A stretch of 64,000 nucleotides of DNA. Source: Whitmania pigra. Taxonomy: Eukaryota > Annelida > Clitellata > Hirudinida > Haemopidae. The stretch lies in NCBI GenBank assembly GCA_021613335.1, contig JAJTWR010000437.1, positions 555,001-619,000 of the forward strand, in the 5' to 3' direction. The translations under genes and the position numbers were made by a program. This document shows, in pieces, positions 11,584 through 23,409 of the stretch (position 1 is its first letter; each line of letters begins with the position of its first letter). Under the pieces are notes generated by a model. It was not told where the DNA came from, ran no database searches, and saw nothing but the letters and a program-made list of their open reading frames with translations.

Positions 11584-13845
11584 ATGAAAATGATTAATTA
11601 CGCTGATGCAAATAAAATTCAGGATGTTTGCTTAAATCACTATAGCAGGGTTTTATCAAAAAGTGGAAAAGCAAAACTTGGTTCAGAGTGGACGGTTCTC
11701 AGTGCCATAGTGATGCTTCGTGAGTCAGGTAAATCCTAGAGGATGAAGTAAATGTATTTTCCAGAAATATTGCTTCAATAGTTTGCGATTGCATTTCAGA
11801 TTACGAAGTCGTTTCAATGGGAACTGGAACAAAATGTATTGGCCATAAGCACATGTGTTCACGAGGTTTAGTTGTCAATGATAGTCATGCAGAAGTTGTT
11901 GCAAGAAGGTCTTTTCTCTGGTAATGGGTTAAATATGGAAATTAGTTGATATTCCGATCACGCTGTTATTCTTTTGTTATCGCCAGCTTTTTGTATGATC
12001 AAATAGAAAAATCTCTCCTTGGTGTTTCTTCCGTGTTCGACCTTATTGATGGAAAATGTGAAATGAAGCACGGAATAAGTTTCCATTTCTTCACTACCCA
12101 TGTGCCTTGTTTGTCTATAATTTTTTGGCTTCTTTCTTAATCTTTGTTTGCATTTTGTCATCCACTTGTTTACATTTTGTTCAGCTAGGTGGTGATGCAT
12201 CTATAATTGAAAAATGTATTGGAAAAAGTGGAAACTTCTCAGAAAACATTGGAAATCCTGTCAATTCTCCTATGATGACATCCAAACGGCCTAATGAAGA
12301 TGATATGAGTGGTCCAAGGAAATTATTGAAGAGTGACTATGGAGAAGCTGTATTGATTAGTTCCTGCAATTCAGGACAGTCAAAAGAAAACAAAAAAGGT
12401 GATGGAATGGCAATGCTGCAACAGTCATATTCTGACATTTGCAGAACTGATGACAACCTCAGTGAAAGCAAAGCTGTAGATGTTCACAGGACCGGTGCCA
12501 AATGTGTGTCAGCAGAAGATCCATTGCTGGATGGTCTGGAGTACCATGTTTTGGGGGTTTTGAGGACAAAGCCAGGAAGAGGAGATCGAACGCTTTCCCT
12601 TTCTTGCAGTGACAAAGTATGCAAATGGAATGTTCTTGGCATCCAAGGAGCTCTTATCATGCATTTTCTGAAGGCCCCCATTTATTTGGAATCAATTACT
12701 ATAGCCAGGTGATTTATTTGTTTACCTTTCAGTATTTATGGATGATTTTGTTCTTAACTATGGGGTGTGCAGGTTAGCCGAATGGGTTAAGTGCCTGCAT
12801 ATGGCGATAATGGCAACAGTTGTAATGCGTCGTGTTCAAAACCCAGCCTGCACTTCCGCCAGCGCCCTTGGGAAAAAGCATTATATAAATGGTTACAAGG
12901 AGTGCCTCTGACGCTATGCATACGGTACTATATAAATGAAGTTACAATTTATAGTAGTCTCATTTGTCAGAGGTCTCAATGATTTATTTTAGACTATTAT
13001 TTCAGTGAAGTGTTTTGTGAGAAAGCTTTCCATAGAGCCACACAAGAAAAGATTTCAAATTTGCGGTTCTTTCAAAGTTGCTTCAAGCCACACAGACCTC
13101 AGCTGTTTCACATTTCTGAGAACCAATTCGAAGGTAGAAGGAGACAAAATCTCGAACAAAATCCTTCTGCTTCATGTAAGGTTTATATTGTTAAATTTAA
13201 ATAATAAATTTGTCACCACTTAATGCTAGTAATTATTTTACTGTTTGTGTAAGATAAATTATTGTATATTTATTTGCATTTTCAAACTTTACAGTAATAG
13301 GTTACTGCAATATTTTTACTGTTGAATTTTTACAACAGATTCTATCAGCTATTATTGTAATTCATTCTATTAACCAAACAGCAATTTGTTGGTTTGCATC
13401 TGAAAAATCCATCAACAAGGAAGTCATTGTCAGGGGTCGACTTCTTGGTTTGACAAAGAAATGTAAGCAATCAAACAAATCCTGGTGGGTTAAATCACTT
13501 TTCCATTGAAGATTAACATCATGATGATGCTTGTCTTGGTTTTTTTAATGGTAGCTTCATCTCCAAGGCTTCACTTTTCAAGAAATTCCACCACCTGAGA
13601 AATCTTTACTTAGATGTTTGCACCAATTCAGCACTGTGAGAACTTCATTTCATTTGTGAGTAGAGTTTCACTAAAATAAATCCTTACCATTGTGTTCTTG
13701 CAGGAATGACCAAACTTTGATTACATACCTCGATTATAAAATGGCTTCTTCAGAATATCAGAAAGCTTGGACAATTTTAAAACAATCAAGCCTTGCTGAA
13801 TGGATTTCTGCAAATGAGAAATTTAATCAATTTTCAAAGTACTGA
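11584..13845 (+). CDS. ADAT1: tRNA-specific adenosine deaminase 1, 8 exons
   Basis: ADAT1 deaminates A37 to inosine in eukaryotic tRNA-Ala. Eight exons join with matching phases into 467 aa (human 502): 11584-11728, 11800-11920, 11987-12108, 12189-12708, 13006-13175, 13382-13484, 13555-13635 and 13704-13845. Exon 1 gives [16 protein letters not shown]. Exon 2 carries the deaminase zinc/proton-shuttle motif [10 protein letters not shown]. The PCGDAS zinc motif is created across the exon 3/4 junction, which fixes the acceptor at 12188. Exon 4 has a low-conservation insert, then [23 protein letters not shown]. The C-terminal end ([17 protein letters not shown]) matches vertebrate ADAT1. The donor at 13485 was chosen over a better-looking GTAAGC upstream because only it keeps frame. 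A tRNA-derived SINE sits in intron 4. Confidence 0.93.
12765..12940 (+). repeat. tRNA-derived SINE copy (in ADAT1 intron 4)
   Basis: The A-box-like block GGTTAGCCGAATGGGTTAAG and the B-box-like block GTGTTCAAAACCCAG are spaced as in a tRNA. A tail with GCATTATATAAATGG follows. Related copies lie at about 17.53, 45.93 and 61.89 kb, so this is a dispersed family rather than a functional tRNA. Confidence 0.65.
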
Positions 13846-15140
13846 TATAATGGAACAGTTTCTGTGAGAAGAGTCCCATAATTTCTATTTTATTGGAAAT
13901 CATTGCTCATTAACCTTTTATATCCCGAGCCTATTTAAAAATGCTGCAGTAATTAGAATATATCAATATCACACATATTGACACAAAAATTTGAATTTTT
14001 TTTATAAACGTGTCATTTGTTGTGGCTGTTCCACAAGTGGAATGTTGGACGTTTCTTGTTTAGTGCATGTCCAAAACACAAAAGCAAGCTCTAAATTAAA
14101 GACTAAGCAACATCTGAATCAAGCATTTAATTGACTCATATTTGAACGAGAATTTAACAAGTAGTATATTGAAGATGAGAGTCACATTATCTTGTCATGC
14201 GATGACTTGAAATGGCATAACTGAAAACTGCATTCATGTGATCTTTTCATGCATTAATTTTTTTTAATTTCTACAATATTCTACACATCTTTTTTGTTTT
14301 GTTGACTATGTTTAATATAAGATTGCTCCAAGAAAGGTTGCAGTTGAGGTCCTAGGTAAGGGTACACACATTATATATGTTAGAACTGCTTTGGCTATCA
14401 CTTCGGGTTTGCCATGCCCATCAGCTCATTAGGACACACCTTCAAGAAGGAAAGAATCATGCTAGACACCTATATGTTTCTTTATTGTACTTGTTTCATC
14501 TCTGCTTTCTCAGGTACAGGGATGTTGTTTCAGCTTTTCCGAGGGGCTAACTCTCGTAAAACTTTAAGAAGCGACCTTTTTCTTTCTATCCTAAAGTCAA
14601 GTGACCCAAAATGTCTTAATTTCGGGTGATATTTTAATTAAGATTGATAACAAAGAATATAAGGAATACTAAACACAAGTTTTATATATGCAAATGAGTG
14701 TTGAAATGATGGAGTTACAGCAAAATAGCTGCATTCATCGCTGAATTTACATGCTAGCATTGCAAATAGTTTTAAGAAGTTGAAGAAAATTACGCTGTTA
14801 ATACGTTAGTAAGTTTCTTATCTAAATACGTATTTTGTATCCCGGCCCCGGCTAAGATTGTGATCCTGGGCGGTCGTAAATTTTCCAACTCATTTCGGAA
14901 AAAAGGTAAATGCGAAGTATGGTGCTGATTCTTTATAAGGTTATATTACATGAGTTATATATGCCCAATACTTAGAAGTTTGGAGCTTTACAAATTGCTG
15001 GCAGGGCATTACCATGTTTAAGTTTACCATTTTAAAAAGTTATTTTTTTTTAATTTGTCAAAAATCAATTTGTCATTTTTTCTAATCGTTATTCGCGGCT
15101 GTATTTTTGAAGTCGTATTTAAATTTTTTAGATGACGAAT
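13846..15140. other. Spacer downstream of ADAT1; no gene seen
   Basis: AT-rich sequence that probably starts with the ADAT1 3' UTR. A short plus-strand frame at 14414-14629 has no recognisable domain and is not supported as a gene. Confidence 0.4.
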
Positions 15141-15302
15141 GTGTAGTGACTGCACACCCCTACTAAGGACATTTTGTGTTGGTATACGAATTTACCGCGA
15201 TAATACTTGACCACCGTCGTCAATCCGTTCATGAATGATACTGTTTGTACGTTCGAATAAAGTCAAGTGTTAGTCTGATTCTGTCAATAAACTGCATACT
15301 TC
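15141..15302 (+). repeat. Putative 5' LTR of a Ty3/Gypsy-type element
   Basis: The segment begins TGTAGTGACTG, contains AATAAA-type signals (AATAAAGTCAAG, AATAAACTGCA) and ends CTTCA. It is followed at once by TTGGTGACCCCGACT, a typical primer-binding-site form. A gag frame starts 32 bp later. No 3' LTR was found, so the left boundary is an estimate. Confidence 0.5.
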
Positions 15303-15334
15303 ATTGGTGACCCCGACTCTGAACACAAACTCTA

Positions 15335-16147
15335 ATGGAATCGCAAGCTGCTTCAATTTCTATCAAACCGGTTGACTTCAACCCAGCCGAGGCATCGGCT
15401 GGGTTCAGGATAATGGAAGCACAGTTTTCTCTCTCCAACATCACGGTGAGCTCAACAAAATTTTATCACGCATTGGCAGCCCTACCAGGGTCTGTGGTAA
15501 TGTGCCTTGATAATGACACTGTGGAGGCCATAGATTACGACTTCCTGAAGAGTGCAGTGCTTGAGCGAACCATGCCAAACAAAGCTGAGCTCTTCGACCA
15601 GTTCCTACAACAAAATCCGCTAACAGGCAGGCCTTCACAACATCTGCAAGCCATGAAAAAGCTAGCACAACAAGTTGGTGCACCTGATGACATGGTTCGC
15701 CACAGGTTTCAGAGATCGTTGCCTGCCAATTTGGCCCTAGTCATTGCAGCACAGAAAAACTTGTCTTTGGAAGAGGTGGGGAAATTGGCAGACGAATTGA
15801 TTACCATGACATCAGTTCAACACACACAAACGATCCAGGAACCAACACTAGATGTTGATGCTGTCAAAAGAACCACAGGAACCAACAGAACACTGGAGCC
15901 ATTCACCCCAGGTCAACTACCAAAAGTTTGTCGTGCACACATTTATTTTGGTCCTGAGGCTAAATCCTGCCGACCCTGGTGCGTTTGGCCAGACAAGCGT
16001 GGCGCCCGAGTTGCCCAGTCTAGAAGTGTCTCACAAGCCAATGTCGGAAAACTAGAAGGGGCTACTTCGGTTGCGACCTTCAAAGGTCCCCCTACGTTTT
16101 ATGTCGCATTTTTCACAACAGCTAACACAGCTAAATGCATATTATAA
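15335..16147 (+). pseudogene. Gypsy-type gag fragment, 3'-truncated element
   Basis: A 270-aa frame starts right after the LTR and primer-binding site. Segments such as LKSAVLERTMPNKAELFDQF and DMVRHRFQRSLPANLALVIA are typical of Ty3/Gypsy Gag from animal genomes. The C-terminal CRPWCVWP piece looks like the beginning of a retropepsin-upstream cysteine region, then homology is lost. No protease, reverse transcriptase or second LTR follows, so this is a truncated relic with an open Gag frame. Confidence 0.7.
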
Positions 16148-16441
16148 TAATTCCTACAAGATTTAGGATTTAAAGTTACAACAAATACTTAAAATGGAAT
16201 AATGTCAGCCCATCTGCCTTGGTATTAAATTAAATTCGCCATTGGTAGGATATTTCGTTGTCTTGGTGATTTTGTTTACTTTTATAATTTGTTGACGGTT
16301 ATTTGAAAGTTTGAGTTTTTTAACACGTGTTATAATAAGCGCTTAATTGGTAATAATAACAAGTATTACTATAGTTTAATAAATCTAATCAACGAGTTGT
16401 TATTACGATTCCGCGGTAATTACCAGTAAATAGTACATCTT

Positions 16442-17010
16442 ATGGCTCGTTATAATTCTTGTTTAAAAGGATGGTTTGAGGACGTTAAGCTGACACCTTA
16501 TCATGTTTCATATCTGATGCATAGATTGCAAAATGAATTTGTTCAAAAGATTGCGAACACTCTCAAAAGTAAAATCATTAAAGAAATTTCTGACAATCAG
16601 TTCTACACTGTGATGGTGGATTCAACACAAGATAGCTCGAGGAAAGACATGTTGACATTACTATTGTAATCCGTTTCGTAAATCAGGAAGGAATTGCAAA
16701 TGAAAGACTCTTGCAAATAACCGAAATAACTGACAAGACTGGCGCTGGAATAGGAGAGAGTATAGTCAGTTGCTTGCAACGCAATGCCATTGATACTGAC
16801 AATATTTCTTTTCAATCGTATGATTTTGCTGCTTCAATGTCGGGAAAGTTTAAAGGAGCTCAACAGAAAGTATCTAAGTTGGTTGGCCATTTCGTATCAT
16901 ATGCTCCTTGTCAAGCACACAGAACAAACACCGCAGTTGAACATTGTTGCCGTGCCAGTACGATCATTTCCTATATGTTTAATATTTTAGAAGAATTTTT
17001 GGAGTTGGGA
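16442..17010 (+). pseudogene. hAT transposase relic (DUF4371-like)
   Basis: Two frames joined by a break at about 16667 give a DUF4371/hAT pattern. The first has FYTVMVDSTQDSSRKDMLTL. The second has ITEITDKTGAGIGESIVSCL, SYDFAASMSGKFKGAQQKV and then CQAHRTN, the usual 'C-x-AH-R-N' block. Only the middle of the transposase is present. Not functional. Confidence 0.75.
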
Positions 17011-17054
17011 AAAACTGTCCTTCATGCCCCCCACTATTTTGCCTTCGGTACGTC

Positions 17055-17440
17055 CCTGCTTGGGGCTGAAGGTACTTATAAGGTACAAGTACGTTGTAGT
17101 CAATGTACTTAAGTATAAGTACAAGTACTTTTGGGAACCTTCATTGATCAGAAATAATATTCGTTATCTTCAAGTCAATCGTCAAGACAAGTGTTACAGA
17201 ATTTACATTTATCAATAACATTGTTTATTTTTCTTTAAAAGAAGCAGTGTTTCAAAATATTTGTCAGAGTCTGTTAGATTATTTAACAAAAAAATTAAAA
17301 TTACTTAAAATGTACTTATTAATAATTATTAAAAATGTATTTAAAGTACAAGTACTAAGTACACAATCGTGAAAGGACTTAATTATAAATACTCAAGTAC
17401 TACAAATGTACTTAAGTACTCGGCATCACTGCATATAAGT
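17055..17440. mobile_element. Short non-autonomous element rich in AAGTACTTAAGTAC motifs
   Basis: Inverted arrays of AAGTAC and GTACTT motifs flank an AT-rich core: the left arm is about 17070-17135 and the right arm about 17340-17430, ending GTACTTAAGTACTCGGCATC. Such palindromic 'AAGTACTTAAGTAC' ends are common in small hAT-type elements. It adjoins the hAT relic but need not be part of it. Confidence 0.5.
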
Positions 17441-17529
17441 AATTACAAGTATTTACTAAATGTTTATATTACAGATACATCACTAATTATGTATATAAAT
17501 AATTATTAATTATAAAGTATATCAAATTG

Positions 17530-17690
17530 GCTCGGAGAGTGGCGTGCCTGCGAACGACGGAATAAGCAACAGTCGTTACGTGTCGTGTTCGTGGCCCAGC
17601 TAACACCACCACAAAGCGCCCCTTAGATGCGGTGCAATACAAATGGTTGAGTGCCCCTGAATATGCTATACAAATAAACATACTCATACT
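17530..17690 (+). repeat. tRNA-derived SINE copy
   Basis: This is a diverged copy of the family seen in ADAT1 intron 4. It shares the B-box region GTGTCGTGTTCGTGGCCCAG and the 3' body with AATACAAATGGTTGAG. The A-box is degenerate. Confidence 0.55.
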
Positions 17691-17749
17691 CATACTTATA
17701 TACATATAAGCATGCACACAAGCACATATACCAACAAGAAGGAACATTA

Positions 17750-18170
17750 TCGAGAAGGCCAAAGACTGGTATGTAGCAGCAGATCTGGCAGGTTTAAAGC
17801 ACTATCCCCAGTTGCTTAAAGACAGCGGCAAGAGGCCGGATTTGGTTGTCACGTCTGCCAAGTCAGACGCCATAATCCTGGCGGAACTAACAGTCCTTTG
17901 GGAGGACAGGATAGAGGAAAGCAACGCGCTCAAGTGCACCAAATATACCGACATGACACTGGACTTGAGGGTCTAAGGATACGTCGTGCAATTCTTCGCA
18001 ATCAAAACAGGCGCAATGGGCCTGATAGGAAGATCCCTGTACTATTTTTTTTAAAGAAAATCGGCCTATCAAGCAAGGAAAGAACAAAGTTCATGAAAAA
18101 AGTGTCCGAGACTGTCGAGGCGTCTTCTCAATGGATATGGAGTCACAGGAACTCCGAGTTGTGAGGCAGG
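17750..18170 (+). pseudogene. C-terminal endonuclease-like end of a non-LTR element
   Basis: The reading RPDLVV…IILAELTVLWEDRIEESN…LKCTKYTDM, then GAMGLIGRSLYYFF and ASSQWIWSHR, matches a C-terminal restriction-endonuclease-like module common in animal retroelement proteins. Stops and frame shifts at about 17976 and 18053 interrupt it. Isolated fragment. Confidence 0.5.
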
Positions 18171-18243
18171 AGAAAAGACACTTCGACTAGTCGCGCCATA
18201 AAATCCATAAACGGCCGATGCTTGAAGTGATAGATAGTGGTGC

Positions 18244-18316
18244 GCCCGCATGGCCTAACGGTCAAGTCTGCGCCTCTCACGATGACAGCACGGGATTCAA
18301 ACCCCGCTGCGGGAGC
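18244..18316 (+). repeat. tRNA-Glu-like sequence, probably SINE-derived
   Basis: A 73-bp tRNA-like unit. CCCGCA near the 5' end pairs with TGCGGG at the 3' end. An A-box-like TGGCCTAACGGTC, a CTCTCAC anticodon-loop-like segment and a B-box GGGATTCAAACCC are present. The acceptor stem is imperfect, and the sequence runs straight into a repeat-like tail (about 18317-18375). A retroposed tRNA relic is more likely than a working tRNA gene. Confidence 0.5.
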
Positions 18317-18389
18317 GCTGCCTGATCATCTAAATATGCAACGGACGTTAATAAAACATTACTAGTGATAGATAGTGGTGCTCGCTATT

Positions 18390-18710
18390 GAAATATCGGT
18401 GTTGATTATGGATACTGCTCACAAAAAGGAGTCAGTTAAGAAGATGTTCAACTCAAGCGGATGTCACGTCACAATCCTTCCGGATGGTCCAACATCCAAC
18501 CTACAACCACTGGATATTGCTACAAATCACCTACTCAAAGATTATATAAGAAACCTTGACTTAATTGTTTGATCATATTGATACTACAAATTGTTAGGTC
18601 TGAGTGGGAGGAATGGATGCAGAGTGGCACCTACACACTGTATGGACGCTTCAGGAAGGATATGTATTCTGAGATATGCACGTGGGTTCCACGAGGGGGA
18701 CAAAGTGTCA
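18390..18710 (+). pseudogene. Pogo/Tigger-type transposase relic
   Basis: A DDE-domain end of the pogo/Tigger type: LIMDTAHKKESVKKMF, then ILPDGPTSNLQPLDIA (the conserved 'TSxLQPLDV' block), LLKDYIRN and, after a frame break at about 18572, WEEWMQSGTYTLYG. Upstream DNA-binding and first catalytic regions are absent. Confidence 0.7.
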
Positions 18711-18716
18711 CTAGAT

Positions 18717-18970
18717 TTTTTATTTATTTGCCTATGGTACGTTGCATAACTAAGATGATTTTGACTTTAGTTAGTGTTATGAATGCATAATTTTGAGTAA
18801 GTAATGAATTAAGTATTAGTATAATGAAAATCCTAGTATAATAATTAGAAAAAGGCTTAGAGTAAGCTGCTCCTGTTTTTGCAAATCCATCCATAGATGA
18901 TGTCCACACTTGCTGGATTGCTAAGCATGGAACTCATATCGGATAGATTTGTGTTAATTCTGATTTCTCT
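18717..18970 (-). repeat. Dispersed retroposon tail family, copy 1
   Basis: It starts with TTTATTTATTTG and GTTGCATAACTAAGATGAT, then runs about 240 bp collinear with the sequence at 32.58-32.83 kb, including GATGTCCACACTTGCTGGAT. The TTTA run corresponds to a (TAAA)n tail, so the element reads on the minus strand. Other partial copies lie in the Tc1 element and at 61.96 kb. Confidence 0.55.
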
Positions 18971-19560
18971 TCTCAAGGCAATTCAAGAAATAAATGAAGC
19001 ATTGATATGAACATGAAATGTAGATCATGTACAATAGGGTCTTTAGCGAAGAAACAAGATATTTTTAATTAATTTGAGATCAGTTCTTCGAGCAAATAAT
19101 GAAGTTATGCAGATGTTCCATGCTATGTTAAAGTTCCAAACAATGCATCAACTGTAACATGAAATTATGGCCAATAGCTGTATATAAGTTTTGCCATCCA
19201 ATAGGTTTCATGATCAATTGACTCATCACCAGCAAAAGCCAGATCAGTCGTGGTAATTCCTCGTAGTTAGCAGTTGGAATCTTCGTAATGGGTTCCAAAA
19301 GAAATAGATAAGTCCTTCAATTTGTTTTCCACTAAAGACTTATAACTGACATTTTTATCAAAATTGTATCTATTTTATTCCATGTTAAAAAATTTTGTAT
19401 AGCATGACCATAAAAAGAGCATTAAGAGTTTGAAGACAATAAGTCCATGCATGTAATGTGATGCGTATTAAAATGTTAAACAGCACCATTCAAAGCTCTG
19501 TCTGCAACACCAGTATTTAAAAAAACATTGTCAAACTGAAATCACTAAAACCAATTATAA

Positions 19561-20821
19561 CATGGTTCATACAGGAACTTGAAAACCAAAATTTAAGACT
19601 TTTTAGGACCTTCTACTCCATTTTTTAGGACCAACAATAATAACAAAAATAACGATATTGAGATTTTAATTATTCATTTTTGTATAATTTAGACATATAA
19701 CACAAGACAGTAACACGTGAAAGTTCATAATATCGATTTATTTAAATAAAAATCAATTTTCCAAGTCTTTCTCTAAAGTTGCAATTTCTGTCGCTTTTGC
19801 CTTGCTATCTTTCCTCAGGCTGTTTGCCTGAACCAAAAAATCCATGTTCCTGGTTCTTACATTTTCGTCCTAAATATTCGAAATTCTCTGTCCAACATAT
19901 TCCTGTCATGTTTTAGAGTCTTCAGCTTCTTCCTCAGCATGATCATGTCCTCTTCATCTGCTTTTCGTTTTGAGATTACAGCTGCCTGTCGCTCTTCCTC
20001 ATGCAAGTTATCCAATTAAAATTTATATCTTTGTCTTGATGCTTTAAAATGGCTCAGGACAGATTTATTTATCCTAAAATTGCCTAAACCTCCAACATTG
20101 TTAACATGGTCTCTAATTATCCTCCTTGCATTCAAGTTCTTCTCTTTTTGATTCTCACAAATCATACTTTTATTTATGGAAAAACCTCTTTCAACAGATG
20201 CCTGACCATGACTCAAAGTTAGCAAAACTGTTACTATCTGTATACAATCTCCATCATCATGTCGATTCCCAGCAACTGATGGGAAAGCCTCAACAGAATC
20301 ACAACTTGCTTGAGGTTCAATTTCATAACTCACCGATGCAGTATCAAATTGCTTGCAAACATGGTAAAGTAACTGTTCATCGGTTGATAGCCTTTGCATG
20401 ATGTAACATTGTCGCAATGTTTATTTCATCGAGCGTGTGTTGTAACCGCTGTAACTCCCAATTTCGAAATGTCAAAGTTCTTTTTGCAAGCGCAACAATA
20501 CGCTTTTTGGGAATCTGTAGTATTCCTTCTCAGCCAACTCCATTCTTCATTGTCTAGCCATTTGCTATTGAAAACACAAAGTCCGAGCATGATTGATAGT
20601 GCTATCAAAACTTAAAGGATCAAACAGACAAGCGGACGAACGTAACAGGAAACTTAATTGGGTGTGTTTCCACGAGGCTAGAACTATGAGTCCGCAAGAA
20701 AAAAGGGATCGATTTCCCGTTAATTGTTATTTCAATAAAACTTACTGAACATTATTATTTTTTTGAACCTTTATCATTTTTAGGACTTTTTTTTTATTCT
20801 TTAGGACCTGTACGAACCATG
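19561..20821. mobile_element. hAT-type element with 15-bp terminal inverted repeats
   Basis: CATGGTTCATACAGG at 19561-19575 is inverted as CCTGTACGAACCATG at 20807-20821, one mismatch in 15. The flanks (AATTATAA / TTATAATT) are themselves inverted, so the terminal repeat may extend to about 23 bp. A further TTTTTAGGACC-like motif recurs inside both ends. The element is about 1.26 kb and encodes only part of a hAT transposase on the minus strand. Confidence 0.7.
20016..20608 (-). pseudogene. Shortened hAT transposase: BED-finger-like start plus dimerisation end
   Basis: The 5' frame (20608-20426) has FNSKWLDNEEWSWLRR and CCACKKNFD, resembling the CxxC half of a BED-type finger. The 3' frame (20417-20016) has LTLSHGQASVERGFSINKSM, the conserved hAT C-terminal dimerisation block. 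The entire catalytic middle is missing. It lies within the inverted repeats of the 1.26-kb element, as expected for an internally deleted copy. Confidence 0.65.
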
Positions 20822-22849
20822 TTATAATTATGAGTAACAAATAGTTGCATAATTATGACAAAAATACATGAAATATTACAATACCCTACAAGTTTCCTGT
20901 AGTTGCCAGCAATTAATTTCAGTTAAGTTCAAGTTGATGACACAAATTGGTGAATCGGACAAAGCAATGATTAACGTGACTGTTTTGCCACATGCTTCTG
21001 AAAGCTGATATCGGAAGTTCTTTATGCTATGTATTATACCAATTATAAGCTATTTAAAATTAAAAAAGTCTAAATGACCCAAAGTTTTTATAATAAAAAA
21101 AAACAAACAAAAGTCTAATATTAATATATTGATAATATTATCAAGACTAAGTGTATATTAAGTCAAATATGTTTGTTGGTAATTTTTTGAATAACTTAAT
21201 TGGATAGCATTAGCCATATATATCGTTATAAATTGAATTCTATCAGAGAATAATAACTTTTATTTAAATTATTTATCATCATAATGATTATAATCATAAT
21301 TATTATTATCATCAAAATTGTTTATTTTTGCTGATCGGAAATCAAATTCATGTAAATTTAATTTAGCATAACACGCAGAGAGGTGTGCGTGGTACGTAAA
21401 ATTGAACACACCGCTTGTAATATGAGTGAAAATACGGTAATATCTAACTTTGATATTTTTATGTGCTTTTTTTACAATATTTTCTGATATTAATTCTTCG
21501 TGATATTTTTGTCTGAAAATATTCCATGCTTTGTTTTAAAAACCTTTTCTATAAACTTCAAATAGAACAGCCTTTCATACATTTTAATGACATTTAGAAA
21601 TTTGACATTGAGTTTGACAGCTTCGGTCAATGAGTGCACGATGCTGTTAATCACTCTCGGGATTATGAAATCTAATGAAGCAGGATAACGGTTAAAATAT
21701 TATGCGATATTATGCGTGTCTTTGGTTGGACGTCCTTAAAGACAAGCATGGCTGTGTTAAGGAGTTCAAATTATTTTAGTATTTTCCGTGTCCTGAATTT
21801 TCAAAACGGGCAGGGTTTTACAAGCCACTGATTTCTTTCAAATTGCGATAAGCTTTAACTTATATGACAGACCTAAGTTTGATCATTGCTCATTTCCGTT
21901 AACATCGAAATGGAATTAAATAATTAAGTGAACATCGTCACAGCAAATTTTTAGTAGACACTCTTCTCTTTTGTCTACTTCTTTGTGCAATAGTAATCAT
22001 TGTCAAGCCCTGCCTAATAACCGTTAACATATCAACTATCTCCCGCTTTAATGGTTTCTGGTGCTAATATTATATAATTCATAAATTACCATTGCAGCAG
22101 ATGCCTAGCAATGTTGTGTCCAAGAAATACAACCAAATCGCGTCAGTGGTCCTAAGAGTCATTTTAGGATTAAATAAATAAATTAATTAATTTTTACTTA
22201 CCATCAGGTCTTTATTTTGTGAATAATTATGATTAGCAATCATATTACGAGAATATCGCCATATTCAAATTCGAATATTTAAGCCAGATACAAAATGGGA
22301 CAAAAAGTCGCAACCCAAATCGGATATCTAATTATAACATCGATACATCAGTTTATTTTACTCGTTTTTTTTTTTTGTAAAAATTGCAGTGTGAAAATGA
22401 ATGTTAATGTTCAGTGAAAAGATGGCGATAATCACGAAAATGAAATTCCAGGAAACACAAAAAATCAACCCCGTGAATGGGAAAAGTAATTTTTGCGTTT
22501 AACGTTACAACGTTTTTACGAAAAACTTCACTTAATTAGCATAAGCAAGCACGGGTTGAGACAAAGTAAATAGACACTTTAGCGAACACTGAATTCTCAG
22601 AAGAGCTATGTTTACCGTGTGGTTGAATCACTGTTATTTTAATTAAATCAGAAATTATCTATAAAAGCAAGCTGATTCAACACTTTGAAGTGTATTTTGG
22701 TCATTCAAGAATCTTTGGACGATTGGTAAATATATTTTGATTTGTTCATTTCAATTTCTATTTGGGCAAACCGAACTTAATATTATATTGTGTCTTATAA
22801 CATATCATATTATACTTTATTATATAATATTTAGGGATGCGGATTTTTT
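20822..22849. other. AT-rich spacer; no gene seen
   Basis: No exon, RNA gene or clear mobile element was supported in this 2-kb stretch. It has only short, stop-rich frames and ATT/ATC simple patches (for example about 21270-21320). Confidence 0.4.
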
Positions 22850-23335
22850 TTTTAACTTTATTTATTTTATTTTATTAAGTGGGTAGAGGACCGAAGCCTC
22901 TTACCTGCCCACTATCAAACAGCAAAACATTGAAAAAAGAAACGAGAGGTTCAATCAGTTATAGACGAGAAAAAGAGACAAGTCATATTCATTGAGAAGG
23001 GAGGTGAAGCGACTATAGGTGCTAGCTGAGACTAAGCTATTGGGTAGTTTATTCCAAATGTTAATAATTCGATTTGTGAAAAAATATTTGGTGTTGTCTA
23101 TTGCGCAAAAATATGACCTTAGTTTAAATTGATGACCTCTAGTTGATGAGTAGCTTGCAAAATGAATATGGTTTTTAAGGTGAGTTGGTGTTAAATTATT
23201 GATGATCCTGTATAATAAGCAGAGGTCAGCTATTAAACTGCGATGTTCAAGCGATTTAAGTTGTAGAGCCTTGAGCCGGTCTTGGTACTTTAGCTGTCCA
23301 ACAGCAGGGATGGCCTTGGTAACTTTCATTTGGAT
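22850..23335 (-). pseudogene. 3' end of a LINE reverse transcriptase ORF
   Basis: A 124-aa minus-strand frame (23329-22955) begins KAIPAVGQLKYQDRLKALQL and continues LEHRSLIADLCLLYRIINNL, RGHQFKLRSY and RIINIWNKLPNSLV. This is the characteristic C-terminal tail of Jockey/CR1-like LINE ORF2. The 5'-truncated state is normal for LINE insertions. The 3' end lies near 22850 at a T-rich run, consistent with an A-tail. Confidence 0.75.
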
Positions 23336-23409
23336 GTTTTCAATCGATTAATTCGACGATTAATCGATTAAATAAATTTTAACCGGTATTAATAGGTATT
23401 TTTGAGCAA

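Noticed and set aside
18244..18316. A functional tRNA gene
   Set aside because: The acceptor stem is imperfect, there is no clear T-run terminator directly after it, and it continues into a repeat tail.
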